Origin: Methylobacillus methanolivorans
GTDB lineage: Bacteria > Pseudomonadota > Gammaproteobacteria > Burkholderiales > Methylophilaceae
Length of the DNA: 64,000 bases
NCBI RefSeq assembly: GCF_044751345.1
Contig: NZ_JBIWXY010000001.1
Span: 1,860,001-1,924,000 of the forward strand
Reading direction: 5' to 3'
Of the stretch, positions 33,332 to 43,376 are shown in pieces (the first letter of the stretch is position 1; each line of letters opens with the position of its first letter). A program made the translations under genes and the position numbers. The notes beneath the pieces are model-generated. The model made no database searches, was not told the DNA's origin, and worked only from the letters and a program-made list of their open reading frames with translations.

Positions 33332-34675
33332 TTATAAACGATCAAATACCGAGCCGATATCCGGGCTAAACAGGCGATGGTACAGACGGGTGGCATGCAA
33401 ATCGGTCATGCCAGCGATGTAATCGCAGATCACACGCCTAGAGCGGCCACTTTCGTGAAACTGCGCCAGGTAAGTGGGTGGCAGCAAGCGATCTGGGTTC
33501 TCCAGCAAAGTCACAAACAAACGCATGATCATCTGCTGTCCCTTGAACTCCAGCGCTTGCACCTTGGGATGACGAATCACTTCATCCAGCACGAATTTCT
33601 TCAAAATATCGAGCAGTTGCCGGGCTTCACCTTGCATCTCGGCCTGCAAACGCAATAGCGGTGAAGCAAACCCATCTTGCTCACGAATCGCGATATTGCC
33701 AATGAAGTAAGCAACCAATTTGCTAATCGCATGCTTGCGGTCACGGTCACTGCCAGAAAACAGTTTGCTGTTGTAGAACTCTGCCTGTGTGTTTAAGGGC
33801 GATTCGGGCAAACTCTCAACGCGGGACATCACTTGCTCACGCCACTGACGCTCGGTGACCAGCTCGAGTGCCAGCGCATCTTCGAGGTCATGCACGCCAT
33901 AGGCAATATCATCCGCCAGCTCCATGATCGAAGTATCGAAGCCCTTGTGCATTGATTTTGCATGCTTGCCTGGCACGCGCTTGAACGCCCGGAAGCCTTG
34001 CCTATCTTGTTCCGTCAATGGTGCCAATATCCACGCCAGGACATCTGCCTCATCATCATGAATACATTTGGGTGGTTTGGCATGATCAATATTGGAAGAG
34101 ATTGCCTGCATCTCTTCACCATAGCCTGCCACTTCGTTGTGCAACACCGGGTATTTCAACAAGCCCAGCATGGTACGACGCGTCAAATCCAGCCCATGCT
34201 CAGGTGAATACTCACCCAGCCTGCCAATAATGCGCAGGGTTTGCCCGTTGCCCTCAAAACCACCATGCGCGTACATCAAGGCATTTAAGGCAACTTCTCC
34301 ACCATGCCCAAACGGCGGATGACCAAGATCGTGGCCCAGGCAGATGGCCTCAATCAGGCTCAATGAAGGAATCCAGGTACTGCACTCAGGATCATCCGCA
34401 TAGCGTTGGCGTAATTGCTCGCAAATGCCCGAACCAATCTGCGCAACTTCCAAGGAATGTGTCAGCCGCGTACGGTAGAAATCGCTGTCGCCTATGCTGA
34501 AAATCTGCGTTTTGGATTGCAGACGCCGGAATGAGGAGGAGTGAATAATGCGCGCGCGATCGCGCTGATATTCACTATCAATCGAGTCAGAGTTGAAGGA
34601 TTTTCCTGCATAGCCAGCGGCATAACGTCGACGGTCTATCCAGGGGGTCATGATGTGTTCTTGCTTGGTTTCCAT
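33332..34675 (-). CDS. dgt: Deoxyguanosinetriphosphate triphosphohydrolase-like protein
   Basis: HD-domain dNTP triphosphohydrolase splitting dNTPs to nucleoside and tripolyphosphate. At 447 aa it is the shorter 'dGTPase-like' type. Visible are the opening YQRDRARIIHSSSFRRLQSKTQ, TRLTHSLEVAQIG and the HD metal site GHDLGHPPFGHGGE, plus MELADDIAYGVHDLEDAL. An ATG at 34651 (MTPWIDRRR) is an alternative start; neither has a strong Shine-Dalgarno. Substrate range (dGTP or all dNTPs) is not decided by sequence. Confidence 0.9.
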   Translation of the reverse strand: METKQEHIMTPWIDRRRYAAGYAGKSFNSDSIDSEYQRDRARIIHSSSFRRLQSKTQIFSIGDSDFYRTRLTHSLEVAQIGSGICEQLRQRYADDPECSTWIPSLSLIEAICLGHDLGHPPFGHGGEVALNALMYAHGGFEGNGQTLRIIGRLGEYSPEHGLDLTRRTMLGLLKYPVLHNEVAGYGEEMQAISSNIDHAKPPKCIHDDEADVLAWILAPLTEQDRQGFRAFKRVPGKHAKSMHKGFDTSIMELADDIAYGVHDLEDALALELVTERQWREQVMSRVESLPESPLNTQAEFYNSKLFSGSDRDRKHAISKLVAYFIGNIAIREQDGFASPLLRLQAEMQGEARQLLDILKKFVLDEVIRHPKVQALEFKGQQMIMRLFVTLLENPDRLLPPTYLAQFHESGRSRRVICDYIAGMTDLHATRLYHRLFSPDIGSVFDRL

Positions 34676-34728
34676 GGCGTGATATTGCCATGAAAGGTGA
34701 CGCCAGCCTAATCAGTCACCACAAGAAA

Positions 34729-35199
34729 TCAAGCTGAAGGTTGATCAAGTTGCCAGTGCCCACGCGCGTAGACATCCATCATCATACGACCAGCCTGGGA
34801 ATAATGGATTTCAGTGCCAGAAGGCACCACCAGCATTTCCAGCATGGTGCGCAAGGTAGCACGAGCAACAGTAATATCAGCGGTTGTAATATCAATACGC
34901 TGGTATACCAGGCGTTGTGAAGCGTCCTGATTGATATCGCTCAATGACTGCCCCCAACCAATAACATCGCCGGCCTGCGCTTCCTGCATCAATCGTGCAA
35001 GCTCGTTCTCGCGCAGATGAAATGGATCTGGTCTTGTATGGGCTTTCAATGGAATCTTGACGTAGACAAACAGCGTCTGGGAAGTACGATCAAACACCGT
35101 ACCATGGTCTGTTGCATCAACGGTATTGCCTGCGCCCATCTTGCCAGCCTCGTTTGCCATATATTGCATCAACGATTGGCAGGCCAGGCGCGTTGACAT
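34729..35199 (-). CDS. Conserved-looking protein of unknown function
   Basis: I do not recognise this 156-aa protein. It has no signal peptide or membrane helix, is mixed alpha/beta in pattern, and contains LFVYVKIPLKAH, RENELARLMQEAQAGDVIGWGQSLSD and TIRTML-like helices near the C-terminus (ATLRTMLEMLVVPSGTEIHY). Its frame and codon use look like those of its neighbours. It begins 19 nt after the nitroreductase stop and is probably co-transcribed. It may be a cytoplasmic accessory protein; no function is proposed. Confidence 0.7.
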   Translation of the reverse strand: MSTRLACQSLMQYMANEAGKMGAGNTVDATDHGTVFDRTSQTLFVYVKIPLKAHTRPDPFHLRENELARLMQEAQAGDVIGWGQSLSDINQDASQRLVYQRIDITTADITVARATLRTMLEMLVVPSGTEIHYSQAGRMMMDVYARGHWQLDQPSA

Positions 35200-35218
35200 T
35201 AACAGGCCTTAGACCGGT

Positions 35219-35788
35219 TCAGCTACCTGTCCATAACTCGGCATAGCTTTGCCAAGCAGCGCGCGGGGCCTGCTCCCTGGGCGCATTGACGGGCACCCCA
35301 AGGTTCAGCAAGCCAATGATCTTGTCCTGCGGCGCAAACCCCATCACCTGATTCAGCAAGCTGCCCAATGGGTCAGGTGCACTACTCCAGAATCCGCTAT
35401 ATCCCAGCACATGCGCAGCATTGAGCATATTCATGACCGCAGCCCCTGCCGTCAGCAACTGCTCGAATTCCGGTGCTTTGAGATGTGGTGTCATCCGGGC
35501 GGCCAAGACGATGACCAAAGGCGCGGTCGTCAACTTGAGGGTATATTTGCCGCGCAATGCCTGAACCTGCTCCGTCTGGGCATCAGGATGCTGCAATACC
35601 TGTTGTAATAACACCTGCCTCGCGTCGCCCTGCACCACCTTGAAATGCCAAGGCATCAAGCCAGCATGGTCGGGTGCCGTCGCTGCTGCTTGTAGAATGG
35701 TTTCCAACTCGCCAGCCTGCGGCGCTGGCGCCATCAATGGCCAAGCCGAACGCCGGGCCAAGAGGGTTTCTAATATCTCTGTCGTCAT
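35219..35788 (-). CDS. Nitroreductase family protein (YdjA-like)
   Basis: FMN-dependent oxidoreductase of 189 aa. The N-terminal RRSAWPLMAPAP and PDHAGLMPWHFKVVQG match the small YdjA/TdsD-type nitroreductases, and the C-terminal half contains the family-like AAHVLGYSGFWSSAPDP and KIIGLLNLGVP. A phosphate-binding Arg lies at R12-R13. The physiological substrate is unknown; these enzymes reduce nitro compounds or quinones with NAD(P)H. It precedes the unknown 156-aa gene. Confidence 0.88.
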   Translation of the reverse strand: MTTEILETLLARRSAWPLMAPAPQAGELETILQAAATAPDHAGLMPWHFKVVQGDARQVLLQQVLQHPDAQTEQVQALRGKYTLKLTTAPLVIVLAARMTPHLKAPEFEQLLTAGAAVMNMLNAAHVLGYSGFWSSAPDPLGSLLNQVMGFAPQDKIIGLLNLGVPVNAPREQAPRAAWQSYAELWTGS

Positions 35789-35914
35789 TTTGCTTCTACT
35801 TCCTCTTACTTAACCAAGTCTGGCGCACTATCCAATAGCACGACCAAGCTGCGCCCTTGCGCAAAAGGCCACCCAACATCAACAAGGTTGCGCTTATATG
35901 CCCCAGTCTCGCTA

Positions 35915-36682
35915 TCAGCAGGCAAGCTGCAACACTACAGGGGTATGATCAGATGGTCGCTCCAGCTTGCGTGGCGCCTTGTCTATCCAACAACGCTGAC
36001 AATCAGCCTTGAGGGCATCACTCACCAGAATATGGTCAATGCGTAGCCCCAGGTTACGGCGGAAACCAGCCATGCGGTAATCCCACCAACTGAAGCTGGC
36101 AGGCTCTTGCTCGAACAGACGGAAGCTGTCATGCAAGCCCAATGCGGTCATGGCACGAAAAGCTGCACGCTCCGGCTCACTTACCAATACCTGCCCCACC
36201 CACGCGGCAGGGTCATGCACATCCTGGTCTTCAGGCGCTATGTTGTAATCACCGAGCAAGGCCAGTTTTGGATGGGCAGCGAGTTCTGCCTGAAGATAGG
36301 CAATCAGCGCTTCCAGCCATCCCAGTTTGTACTGATATTTGTCTGAATCCAGGCTTTGCCCATTCGGGATGTAAGCACATACTATTCTTACACCATTGAT
36401 AGTGGCAGCCACTAATCGCTTTTGTTCATCATTCAACCCAGGAATGCCAAATGAAACATCCTCTATCGGGTGCGGGCTAAGAATTGCCACGCCGTTATAG
36501 GTTTTCTGGCCGCTATGCACGGCGTTATACCCGGCCTCCCGCAAGGCCTCATAGGGGAATTTACTATCTTCCTGCTTGGTTTCCTGCAGGCACAAGGCAT
36601 CCGGTTTTTCCGCATTGATCCAGTCGATCACATGTGGCAAACGGACATTGAGTGAATTGACGTTCCAGGTGGCGAGCTTCAT
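35915..36682 (-). CDS. xthA: Exodeoxyribonuclease III (AP endonuclease)
   Basis: Base-excision repair nuclease of the exonuclease-endonuclease-phosphatase fold, 255 aa. Catalytic blocks are present: ATWNVNSLNVR, LCLQETKQEDSKFP with the metal-binding Glu, the GDYNIAPEDQDVHDP aspartate and asparagine, WWDYRM, RIDHILVSDAL and the C-terminal SDHTPVV histidine. It is divergent from the efflux gene cluster; the 180 nt between must hold both promoters but none stands out. Confidence 0.95.
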   Translation of the reverse strand: MKLATWNVNSLNVRLPHVIDWINAEKPDALCLQETKQEDSKFPYEALREAGYNAVHSGQKTYNGVAILSPHPIEDVSFGIPGLNDEQKRLVAATINGVRIVCAYIPNGQSLDSDKYQYKLGWLEALIAYLQAELAAHPKLALLGDYNIAPEDQDVHDPAAWVGQVLVSEPERAAFRAMTALGLHDSFRLFEQEPASFSWWDYRMAGFRRNLGLRIDHILVSDALKADCQRCWIDKAPRKLERPSDHTPVVLQLAC

Positions 36683-36862
36683 GAATGGCTAGGGTTTACT
36701 GACAATCGTTCAGTTTACCATTGCTGTCGCCCTGAATTTTCCTTTATCGGCAAGGCTAGTGTTTCACGCGCCCTCAAACAGGAGTAAAGTTGGCCCATGA
36801 TGGCGAGATGATTGCAACAGGGAGCAACGCCTCGACATGGCTCAGTGATCGTTACAAAAATA

Positions 36863-38341
36863 ATGACAATCAATATGACATCAATATTTCACCCATGCCT
36901 TACACGCTGTAATAGCTGGGTCATGTTGGCCTGTTTGATGCTGGTTGGCTGCAACACCATGGCCCCACCATATCAGGCCCCCGCAGCCCCTGTGGCCACT
37001 CGCTTTCCCTTTGAGCAATCGACAGGTACAGAAGCTGCCAATCTCGCGTGGCAGGATTACTTTGCCGATGCCGAACTGCGCGCCTTGATCCAAGCAGCCT
37101 TGGAAAATAATCGCGACCTGCGCATCGCCATGCTACGCATTGAGGAAACGCGGGCGCTGTACGGCATACAGCGTGCCGACCTGTTTCCCTGGCTCAATGG
37201 TCAAGCCAACTTTACCCGCTCGCGCACTCCTGCAGATATGAGCCTGATCGGGCGCCCATTGCTGCTGAATGAATACAATGTTGGCCTGGGCGTCAGCAAC
37301 TGGGAGCTGGACTTCTGGGGCCGTATCCGCAGCTTACGTGATGCCGCCCTGGAAACTTTCTTTGCAAGCAATGAAGCACGCCGCGCAGCCACCATCTCGC
37401 TGGTCGCCGAAGTCGCCAATAGTTACTTGCGGTTACGCGCATTGGATCAGCGTATCCAACTCGCAGAGAAAACCATTCAAAGCCGTGAAGAGTCCACGCG
37501 GATATTCCAACGCCGTTTCGATGTTGGCTCCACCTCCAAATTAGACCTGAAGCAAGTGCAAACCTTGCTGGCACAGGCTCAGACATTGCTCTATCAATTG
37601 CAGCAATCTCGCGCCACCGAACTCAACGCCCTGACCGTCTTGATTGGCAAGGAGGTCGTGTTGACACCCTATCAAGACAACGCCATCCAGGAAAAGCCGT
37701 TCCTCAACGACATCAAAGTAGGCTTGCCTTCCGAGATACTGACTCAGCGGCCAGACATCGTAGCGGCCGAGCATGTGCTCAAGGCAGCCAATGCCAATAT
37801 CGGCGCCGCGCGTGCCGCCTTCTTCCCACGCATCAGCCTGACAGCGGCATATGGCACGGCCAGCCGCGAACTCGATGGCCTGTTCGAGTCAGGCAGCCAG
37901 GCCTGGCGTTTCTCGCCCAGCATTACACTGCCTATCTTCAATGCTGGCGCCAACCGTGCCAATCTTGACTTGGCGGAAGTGCGCAAAGACCAGGCCATTG
38001 CCAACTATGAAAAAGCCATCCAAGGCGCTTTTCGAGATGTGGCCGATGCTTTGGCCGCCCAACATGGGCTGCGCCAGCAGCTGATTAGCCAACAGGAAAT
38101 GTTAGCTGCGCAGGCAGAGCGTGCCCGATTAGTGAAACTACGCTATGACAATGGTGCCACTTCCTATTTCGAGGTGCTGGATGCGGAACGCAACTTGCTG
38201 GAAGTTGAACAGCAGCTAGTGCAAATGCAGCGTGCCCTCTTCTCCAGCCAAGTCAGCCTATATGCCACGCTGGGCGGCGGGTCGCAATCCATTGCCGCAC
38301 CCTCGCCAATCACACCCCTCAGCCGGCAGCCCGCCAATTGA
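36863..38341 (+). CDS. Outer-membrane efflux lipoprotein (NodT/OprM type)
   Basis: TolC-like channel that opens the outer membrane for an export pump. After a signal peptide with lipobox (LMLVGC) come two repeats of the outer-membrane factor family, with typical blocks WELDFWGRIRSLRDAALE, RPDIVAAEHVLKAANANIGAARAAFFPRISL and YDNGATSYFEVLDAERNLL. The ATG at 36863 gives about 492 aa; another ATG (36875) and an upstream TTG (36812) are possible and none has a clear ribosome-binding site. It is followed directly by the HlyD and ABC genes and must form one pump with them. Confidence 0.9.
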   Translation: MTINMTSIFHPCLTRCNSWVMLACLMLVGCNTMAPPYQAPAAPVATRFPFEQSTGTEAANLAWQDYFADAELRALIQAALENNRDLRIAMLRIEETRALYGIQRADLFPWLNGQANFTRSRTPADMSLIGRPLLLNEYNVGLGVSNWELDFWGRIRSLRDAALETFFASNEARRAATISLVAEVANSYLRLRALDQRIQLAEKTIQSREESTRIFQRRFDVGSTSKLDLKQVQTLLAQAQTLLYQLQQSRATELNALTVLIGKEVVLTPYQDNAIQEKPFLNDIKVGLPSEILTQRPDIVAAEHVLKAANANIGAARAAFFPRISLTAAYGTASRELDGLFESGSQAWRFSPSITLPIFNAGANRANLDLAEVRKDQAIANYEKAIQGAFRDVADALAAQHGLRQQLISQQEMLAAQAERARLVKLRYDNGATSYFEVLDAERNLLEVEQQLVQMQRALFSSQVSLYATLGGGSQSIAAPSPITPLSRQPAN

Positions 38342-38355
38342 ACGGATCACGCCAT

Positions 38356-39426
38356 ATGAACCCAAAAATCAAGAAATTCGCCCCGATAGTGATCATTGCC
38401 GCACTGGCCGCCGCTGGTTTTTATGCCTGGCAGGCCATGAGCAGCAATAGCCATCCCGAAGGTTTTGCCAGTGGCAATGGACGGATAGAAGCCATCGAAA
38501 TTGACGTTGCCACCAAATTGGCAGGCCGCGTTGATGACATTCTGGTCAATGAAGGAGACTTTGTGCAGGCAGGACAAGCACTTGCCAAGATGCAGGTGCA
38601 AGTGCTGGATGCACAACGCGATGAAGCCCGCGCACAACACCAGCAAGCACTTAACAGCGTTGTGGCTGCCCAGGCACAGGTCGCCCTGCGCGAAAGCGAC
38701 AAGCGTGCGACGCAGGCACTGGTGACGCAACGCGAAAGCGAGCTGGATGCCGCTCAACGCCGCTTGGCACGCTCTGAGACCCTCTCGGCAGAAGGTGCTT
38801 CATCCATCCAGGAACTGGATGATGACCGTGCGCGAGTACGCAGTGCACAGGCCGCTGTCGAGGCGGCCAAGGCACAAGTAACTGCGGCCCAAGCCGCGAT
38901 TGATGCAGCCAAGGCACAGGTGATCGGTACCAATTCCACCGTGGCTGCCGCGCAGGCCACCATCGCCCGCATAGAGGCCGACATTACGGACAGCCAACTC
39001 ATTGCGCCACGCGATGGCCGCGTGCAGTATCGCGTGGCACAGCCAGGTGAAGTGCTTGCCGGTGGCGGCAAGGTGCTCAATCTGGTTGACCTCTCGGATG
39101 TCTACATGACCTTTTTCCTGCCCGAAGCCGCTGCAGGCAAGCTGGCAATGGGTGCCGAGGCACGTATTATCCTTGATGCCGCGCCGCAATATGTCATCCC
39201 AGCTACGATCTCGTTTGTAGCCAGCACTGCACAATTCACCCCAAAAACTGTAGAAACCGAGAGCGAGCGGCAAAAACTGATGTTCCGCGTCAAGGCACAG
39301 ATCGACCGTGAATTGCTGCAAAAACACCTCAAACAAGTCAAGACAGGCCTACCCGGCGTAACCTGGGTCAAGGTGGACAACCAGGCGCAATGGCCTGCTG
39401 AACTGGCGGTGAAAGTACCAGAGTGA
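38356..39426 (+). CDS. HlyD family periplasmic adaptor protein
   Basis: Membrane-fusion protein linking the ABC exporter to the outer-membrane channel. The 356-aa product has an N-terminal anchor (about 7-27), the lipoyl/barrel-sandwich start (IEAIEIDVATKLAGRVDDIL), a long Ala/Gln-rich coiled coil (about 90-215) and the beta-barrel LIAPRDGRVQYRVAQPGE. It resembles E. coli YhiI. The ATG is chosen by homology; a TTG at 38338 overlapping the previous stop is possible. The stop overlaps the GTG of the ABC gene (GTGA). Confidence 0.9.
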   Translation: MNPKIKKFAPIVIIAALAAAGFYAWQAMSSNSHPEGFASGNGRIEAIEIDVATKLAGRVDDILVNEGDFVQAGQALAKMQVQVLDAQRDEARAQHQQALNSVVAAQAQVALRESDKRATQALVTQRESELDAAQRRLARSETLSAEGASSIQELDDDRARVRSAQAAVEAAKAQVTAAQAAIDAAKAQVIGTNSTVAAAQATIARIEADITDSQLIAPRDGRVQYRVAQPGEVLAGGGKVLNLVDLSDVYMTFFLPEAAAGKLAMGAEARIILDAAPQYVIPATISFVASTAQFTPKTVETESERQKLMFRVKAQIDRELLQKHLKQVKTGLPGVTWVKVDNQAQWPAELAVKVPE

Positions 39427-42176
39427 GCAACACCCAGCAGCAGTCAGCGACTGTCGTCCAACTGCAGGAAGTCAGCCTGCACTATGGCAAGATCGCGGCA
39501 CTTGATGGCATTAGCCTGAACATTCCTGCCGGATGCATGGTGGGTATGATAGGCCCTGATGGCGTGGGCAAATCCAGCCTGTTATCGCTGGTGGCGGGTT
39601 CCAGGGCGGTGCAGGCAGGTAAGGTAGAGGTGCTGGGCGGGGATATGGCCAGCAAACAGCATCGCGATCATGTGTGTCCGCGTATTGCCTATATGCCGCA
39701 AGGCCTGGGCAAGAACCTGTACCCAACATTGTCTGTGGAAGAAAACCTGCAATTTTTTGGTCGCCTGTTCGGACACGATGCCAAGGAGCGCAGGCGACGC
39801 ATTGATGACCTGACGCGCAGCACCGGTTTGCAGAAGTTCCTCGACCGTCCGGCAGGCAAGCTTTCTGGCGGGATGAAGCAAAAGCTGGGATTATGCTGCG
39901 CACTGATTCACGACCCGGACCTGTTGATCCTAGACGAGCCTACCACTGGCGTCGATCCACTTGCCCGCGCCCAGTTCTGGGATCTGATCGAGCGTATCCG
40001 CCAGGAAAGAAGCAGCATGAGCGTCATTGTTGCCACGGCTTACATGGACGAGGCGCAACGCTTTGACTGGCTGGTGGCGATGGATGACGGCCAGGTATTG
40101 GCGACAGGCACGCCGCAGGAGCTACTCGAACGTACAGGCAACACTTCGCTGGAAACCGCATTTATCGCCCTGCTGCCTGAGGAAAAGAAGCAAGGCCACC
40201 AACCAGTCACGATTCCACCATTGCCAGAGGGTGATGGCAGCGATGCGGACATCGCCATTGAGGCCAAGGACCTCACCATGCGCTTTGGCGACTTTGTCGC
40301 TGTCGACCATGTGAGCTTCCGCATCCGACGTGGGGAGATTTTCGGCTTTCTCGGTTCAAATGGCTGCGGCAAATCCACCACCATGAAGATGCTCACCGGC
40401 CTGCTACCCGCCAGCGAAGGGCAGGCCTGGCTGTTCGGACATAAGATCGACCCCAGGGATATCGACACGCGCCGCCGGGTTGGCTATATGTCGCAGGCGT
40501 TTTCGCTCTACACCGAGCTGACCGTGCGGCAGAACCTGGTGCTGCATGCCCGCCTGTTCCATGTGCCTGAGGCAGACATTCCCGCACGCGTGGATGAGAT
40601 GGTGCAACGCTTCGCGCTGGAAGAAGCGCTCGATAGCCTGCCGGATGGTTTGCCGCTTGGCATCCGCCAGCGATTGTCCTTGGCAGTGGCCATGGTGCAC
40701 AAACCGGAGCTGCTGATTTTGGATGAGCCAACTTCCGGCGTTGACCCAGTCGCCCGCGATAACTTCTGGCGCTTGTTGATTGAGCTCTCGCGCCGCGACC
40801 GCGTCACCATCTTCATTTCCACCCATTTCATGAACGAGGCCGAACGCTGTGACCGCATGTCACTGATGCATGCAGGCAAGGTACTCGTCAGCGACACACC
40901 CGCTAACATTGTCGCGCATCGTCATGCCGATACGCTGGAGCAAGCGTTTATCGACTATCTTGTGGAAGCAGGTGGTGGCACCGACAAGGCTCAACCTGTT
41001 GATGATGCAACGCCCAATACTGAACACACCACACAGCATGTGCCACATCGTTTTTTCAGCCTGAACCGCATGTTCAGCTATCTGTGGCGCGAAATGCTGG
41101 AGTTGCAGCGCGACCCAGTACGCGGCGGCCTCGCCTTGGCAGGCTCCATGCTGCTCATGTTCGTCATGGGCTTTGGCATCAGCATGGATGTGGAAGACCT
41201 GACCTATGCCGTGCTGGATCGCGATCAGACCACACTGAGCCAGAACTACGCACTCAATCTTTCAGGTTCGCGCTACTTCATCGAACAGCCGCCTATTAGC
41301 GATTATCAAGAGATGGACAAACGCATGCGTAGTGGCGAACTGTCCCTCGCTATCGAGATACCGCCTGGATTTGCCCGCGATGTACAGCGCGGACAGCGTG
41401 CCGAGATTGGTGCCTGGGTGAATGGCGCCATGCCACAGCGCGCTGAGACTGTGCAAGGCTATGTGCAGGGCATGCACCAGCAATGGCTGCAACAACAAGC
41501 ACAGGAACGCCTGGGTGTCACGCTCGCCAGCGCCGCCAGAATAGAGACACGCTACCGCTACAACCCCGACGTGCGCAGCCTGCCCGCCATGGTACCCGCG
41601 GTGATTCCTCTGTTGCTGCTCATGCTGCCAGCCATGCTGGCTGCATTGTCCGTGGTGCGGGAGAAAGAGCTAGGCTCCATCATCAACCTTTACGTGACGC
41701 CCGTCACCCGCACCGAGTTCTTGCTCGGCAAGCAATTGCCTTATGTTGCGCTGGCCATGCTGAACTTCCTCCTCATGGCATTGCTGGTCGTGACGGTATT
41801 CGATGTGCCAATCAAGGGCAGCTTCGCCACGCTGACGCTGGCAGCGTTTATCTATTGCATTGTCGCCACCGGCATTGGCCTGCTTGCCTCCACATTTACC
41901 CGCAGCCAGATTGCCGCGCTGTTTTTTACGATGATCGTTTCCATCGTCCCTTCAGTGCAGTTTGCCGGCATGCTCAACCCGGTCTCTTCCCTGGAAGGTG
42001 CAGGCCGGATTGTGGGCGAGGTTTATCCCACCACTTATATGCTGATCATCACCCGCGGCGTGTTCAGCAAGGCATTGGACTTCTCTGACCTGCATGCCTC
42101 ATTCTGGCCGATGCTGGCGGCCATTCCCGTCATTCTGGTGATGTCCATCCTCCTGTTAAGAAAGCAGGATAAATGA
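39423..42176 (+). CDS. RbbA-type ABC transporter: two ATPase domains fused to an ABC-2 permease
   Basis: Inner-membrane exporter component of 917 aa. NBD1 (about 12-240) has Walker A GPDGVGKSS, signature LSGGMKQ and Walker B LLILDEPTTGVDP. NBD2 (about 276-500) has GSNGCGKST, a degenerate signature (LPLGIRQ) and LLILDEPTSGVDP. The last ~360 residues are an ABC-2 membrane domain with a large periplasmic loop and about six helices. This matches E. coli RbbA (YhiH), which lies between yhiI and yhhJ, so the locus has the same order plus an outer-membrane factor. The GTG start overlaps the previous stop. The cargo is unknown. Confidence 0.92.
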   Translation: MSNTQQQSATVVQLQEVSLHYGKIAALDGISLNIPAGCMVGMIGPDGVGKSSLLSLVAGSRAVQAGKVEVLGGDMASKQHRDHVCPRIAYMPQGLGKNLYPTLSVEENLQFFGRLFGHDAKERRRRIDDLTRSTGLQKFLDRPAGKLSGGMKQKLGLCCALIHDPDLLILDEPTTGVDPLARAQFWDLIERIRQERSSMSVIVATAYMDEAQRFDWLVAMDDGQVLATGTPQELLERTGNTSLETAFIALLPEEKKQGHQPVTIPPLPEGDGSDADIAIEAKDLTMRFGDFVAVDHVSFRIRRGEIFGFLGSNGCGKSTTMKMLTGLLPASEGQAWLFGHKIDPRDIDTRRRVGYMSQAFSLYTELTVRQNLVLHARLFHVPEADIPARVDEMVQRFALEEALDSLPDGLPLGIRQRLSLAVAMVHKPELLILDEPTSGVDPVARDNFWRLLIELSRRDRVTIFISTHFMNEAERCDRMSLMHAGKVLVSDTPANIVAHRHADTLEQAFIDYLVEAGGGTDKAQPVDDATPNTEHTTQHVPHRFFSLNRMFSYLWREMLELQRDPVRGGLALAGSMLLMFVMGFGISMDVEDLTYAVLDRDQTTLSQNYALNLSGSRYFIEQPPISDYQEMDKRMRSGELSLAIEIPPGFARDVQRGQRAEIGAWVNGAMPQRAETVQGYVQGMHQQWLQQQAQERLGVTLASAARIETRYRYNPDVRSLPAMVPAVIPLLLLMLPAMLAALSVVREKELGSIINLYVTPVTRTEFLLGKQLPYVALAMLNFLLMALLVVTVFDVPIKGSFATLTLAAFIYCIVATGIGLLASTFTRSQIAALFFTMIVSIVPSVQFAGMLNPVSSLEGAGRIVGEVYPTTYMLIITRGVFSKALDFSDLHASFWPMLAAIPVILVMSILLLRKQDK

Positions 42177-42224
42177 CATGCGCACACCCCTGATGACCAG
42201 ACAACCTATTGTGAGCATTGCCCC

Positions 42225-43349
42225 ATGCGCCATCTAGCCAACATCTATCGGCTTGGCGTCAAGGAGCTCTGGAGCCTGATTCGCGACCCGATCATGCTGG
42301 TATTGATCGGCTACACCTTCACCATCATGATCTACAGCTCGGCCACAGCAATACCGGAAACCCTGCACAAAGCGCCGATTGCCATCGTCGACGAAGATGC
42401 TTCACCCTTGTCTGCACGCATTGTTTCTGCGTTCTATCCGCCGCATTTTTCTACGCCGCCGCTAATCACGCAGAGCCAGATCGACCCAGGCATGGATGCG
42501 GGCGACTACACGTTTGCCCTGCATATCCCGCCCAATTTCCAGCGCGACGTGCTGGCGGGTAAATCACCCGCGTTACAACTCAATGTAGATGCCACGCGCA
42601 TGTCGCAAGCTTTTTCTGGCAACCGCTATATCCAGGAGATCGTGCTGACCGAAGTGAATGAATTCGTGCAACGCTACCGCAGCACAGCGACGCTCCCGGT
42701 AGAGCTATCACTGCGCATGCGCTTCAACCCCAGCCTGATCCAGGCATGGTTTGGTGCCATGAACGAGATCATCAACAACATCACCATGCTCTCTATCATC
42801 CTCACCGGCGCAGCGCTGATCCGTGAGCGCGAGCATGGCACCATTGAGCACTTGCTGGTCATGCCTGTGACGCCAACCGAGATCATGCTGGCCAAGGTGT
42901 GGTCTATGGCTCTGGTGGTATTGATCGCCTCGACATGCTCCCTACTCTTCGTGGTGCAAGGTTTGCTACACGTCCCTATCCATGGCTCGATAGCGCTGTT
43001 CTTGCTGGGTGCCACCTTACACCTGTTTGCCACCACATCCATGGGCATCTTCATGGCGACATTGGCACGCAACATGCCGCAGTTTGGCATGCTGATGATC
43101 CTGACCCTGCTGCCATTGCAAATGCTTTCCGGCGGCCTCACACCGCGCGAAAGCATGCCGGAGTTTGTGCAGAACATCATGCTGCTGGCGCCCACCACGC
43201 ACTTCGTGGAGCTGGGGCAAGCGATATTGTTCCGTGGTGCGGGTATTGATGTAGTGTGGAGCTCATTCCTGGCACTGTTGTTGATCGGCACCGTGCTGTT
43301 TATCGTCTCGCTGACCCGCTTCCGCAATACAATCAGCCGCATGGCGTAG
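42225..43349 (+). CDS. ABC-2 type permease (YhhJ-like)
   Basis: Second membrane subunit of the exporter, 374 aa. An N-terminal helix (about 25-44) precedes a ~130-residue periplasmic domain, then five helices toward the C-terminus with the ABC-2 family blocks REREHGTIEHLLVMPVTPTEIMLAKVW and PLQMLSGGLTPRESMPE. It corresponds to E. coli YhhJ. It begins 48 nt after the RbbA-type gene. It ends 27 nt from convergent rlmF without a clear terminator. Confidence 0.92.
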   Translation: MRHLANIYRLGVKELWSLIRDPIMLVLIGYTFTIMIYSSATAIPETLHKAPIAIVDEDASPLSARIVSAFYPPHFSTPPLITQSQIDPGMDAGDYTFALHIPPNFQRDVLAGKSPALQLNVDATRMSQAFSGNRYIQEIVLTEVNEFVQRYRSTATLPVELSLRMRFNPSLIQAWFGAMNEIINNITMLSIILTGAALIREREHGTIEHLLVMPVTPTEIMLAKVWSMALVVLIASTCSLLFVVQGLLHVPIHGSIALFLLGATLHLFATTSMGIFMATLARNMPQFGMLMILTLLPLQMLSGGLTPRESMPEFVQNIMLLAPTTHFVELGQAILFRGAGIDVVWSSFLALLLIGTVLFIVSLTRFRNTISRMA

Positions 43350-43376
43350 AGCAAACAGAAACGCACCAACCAGGCT

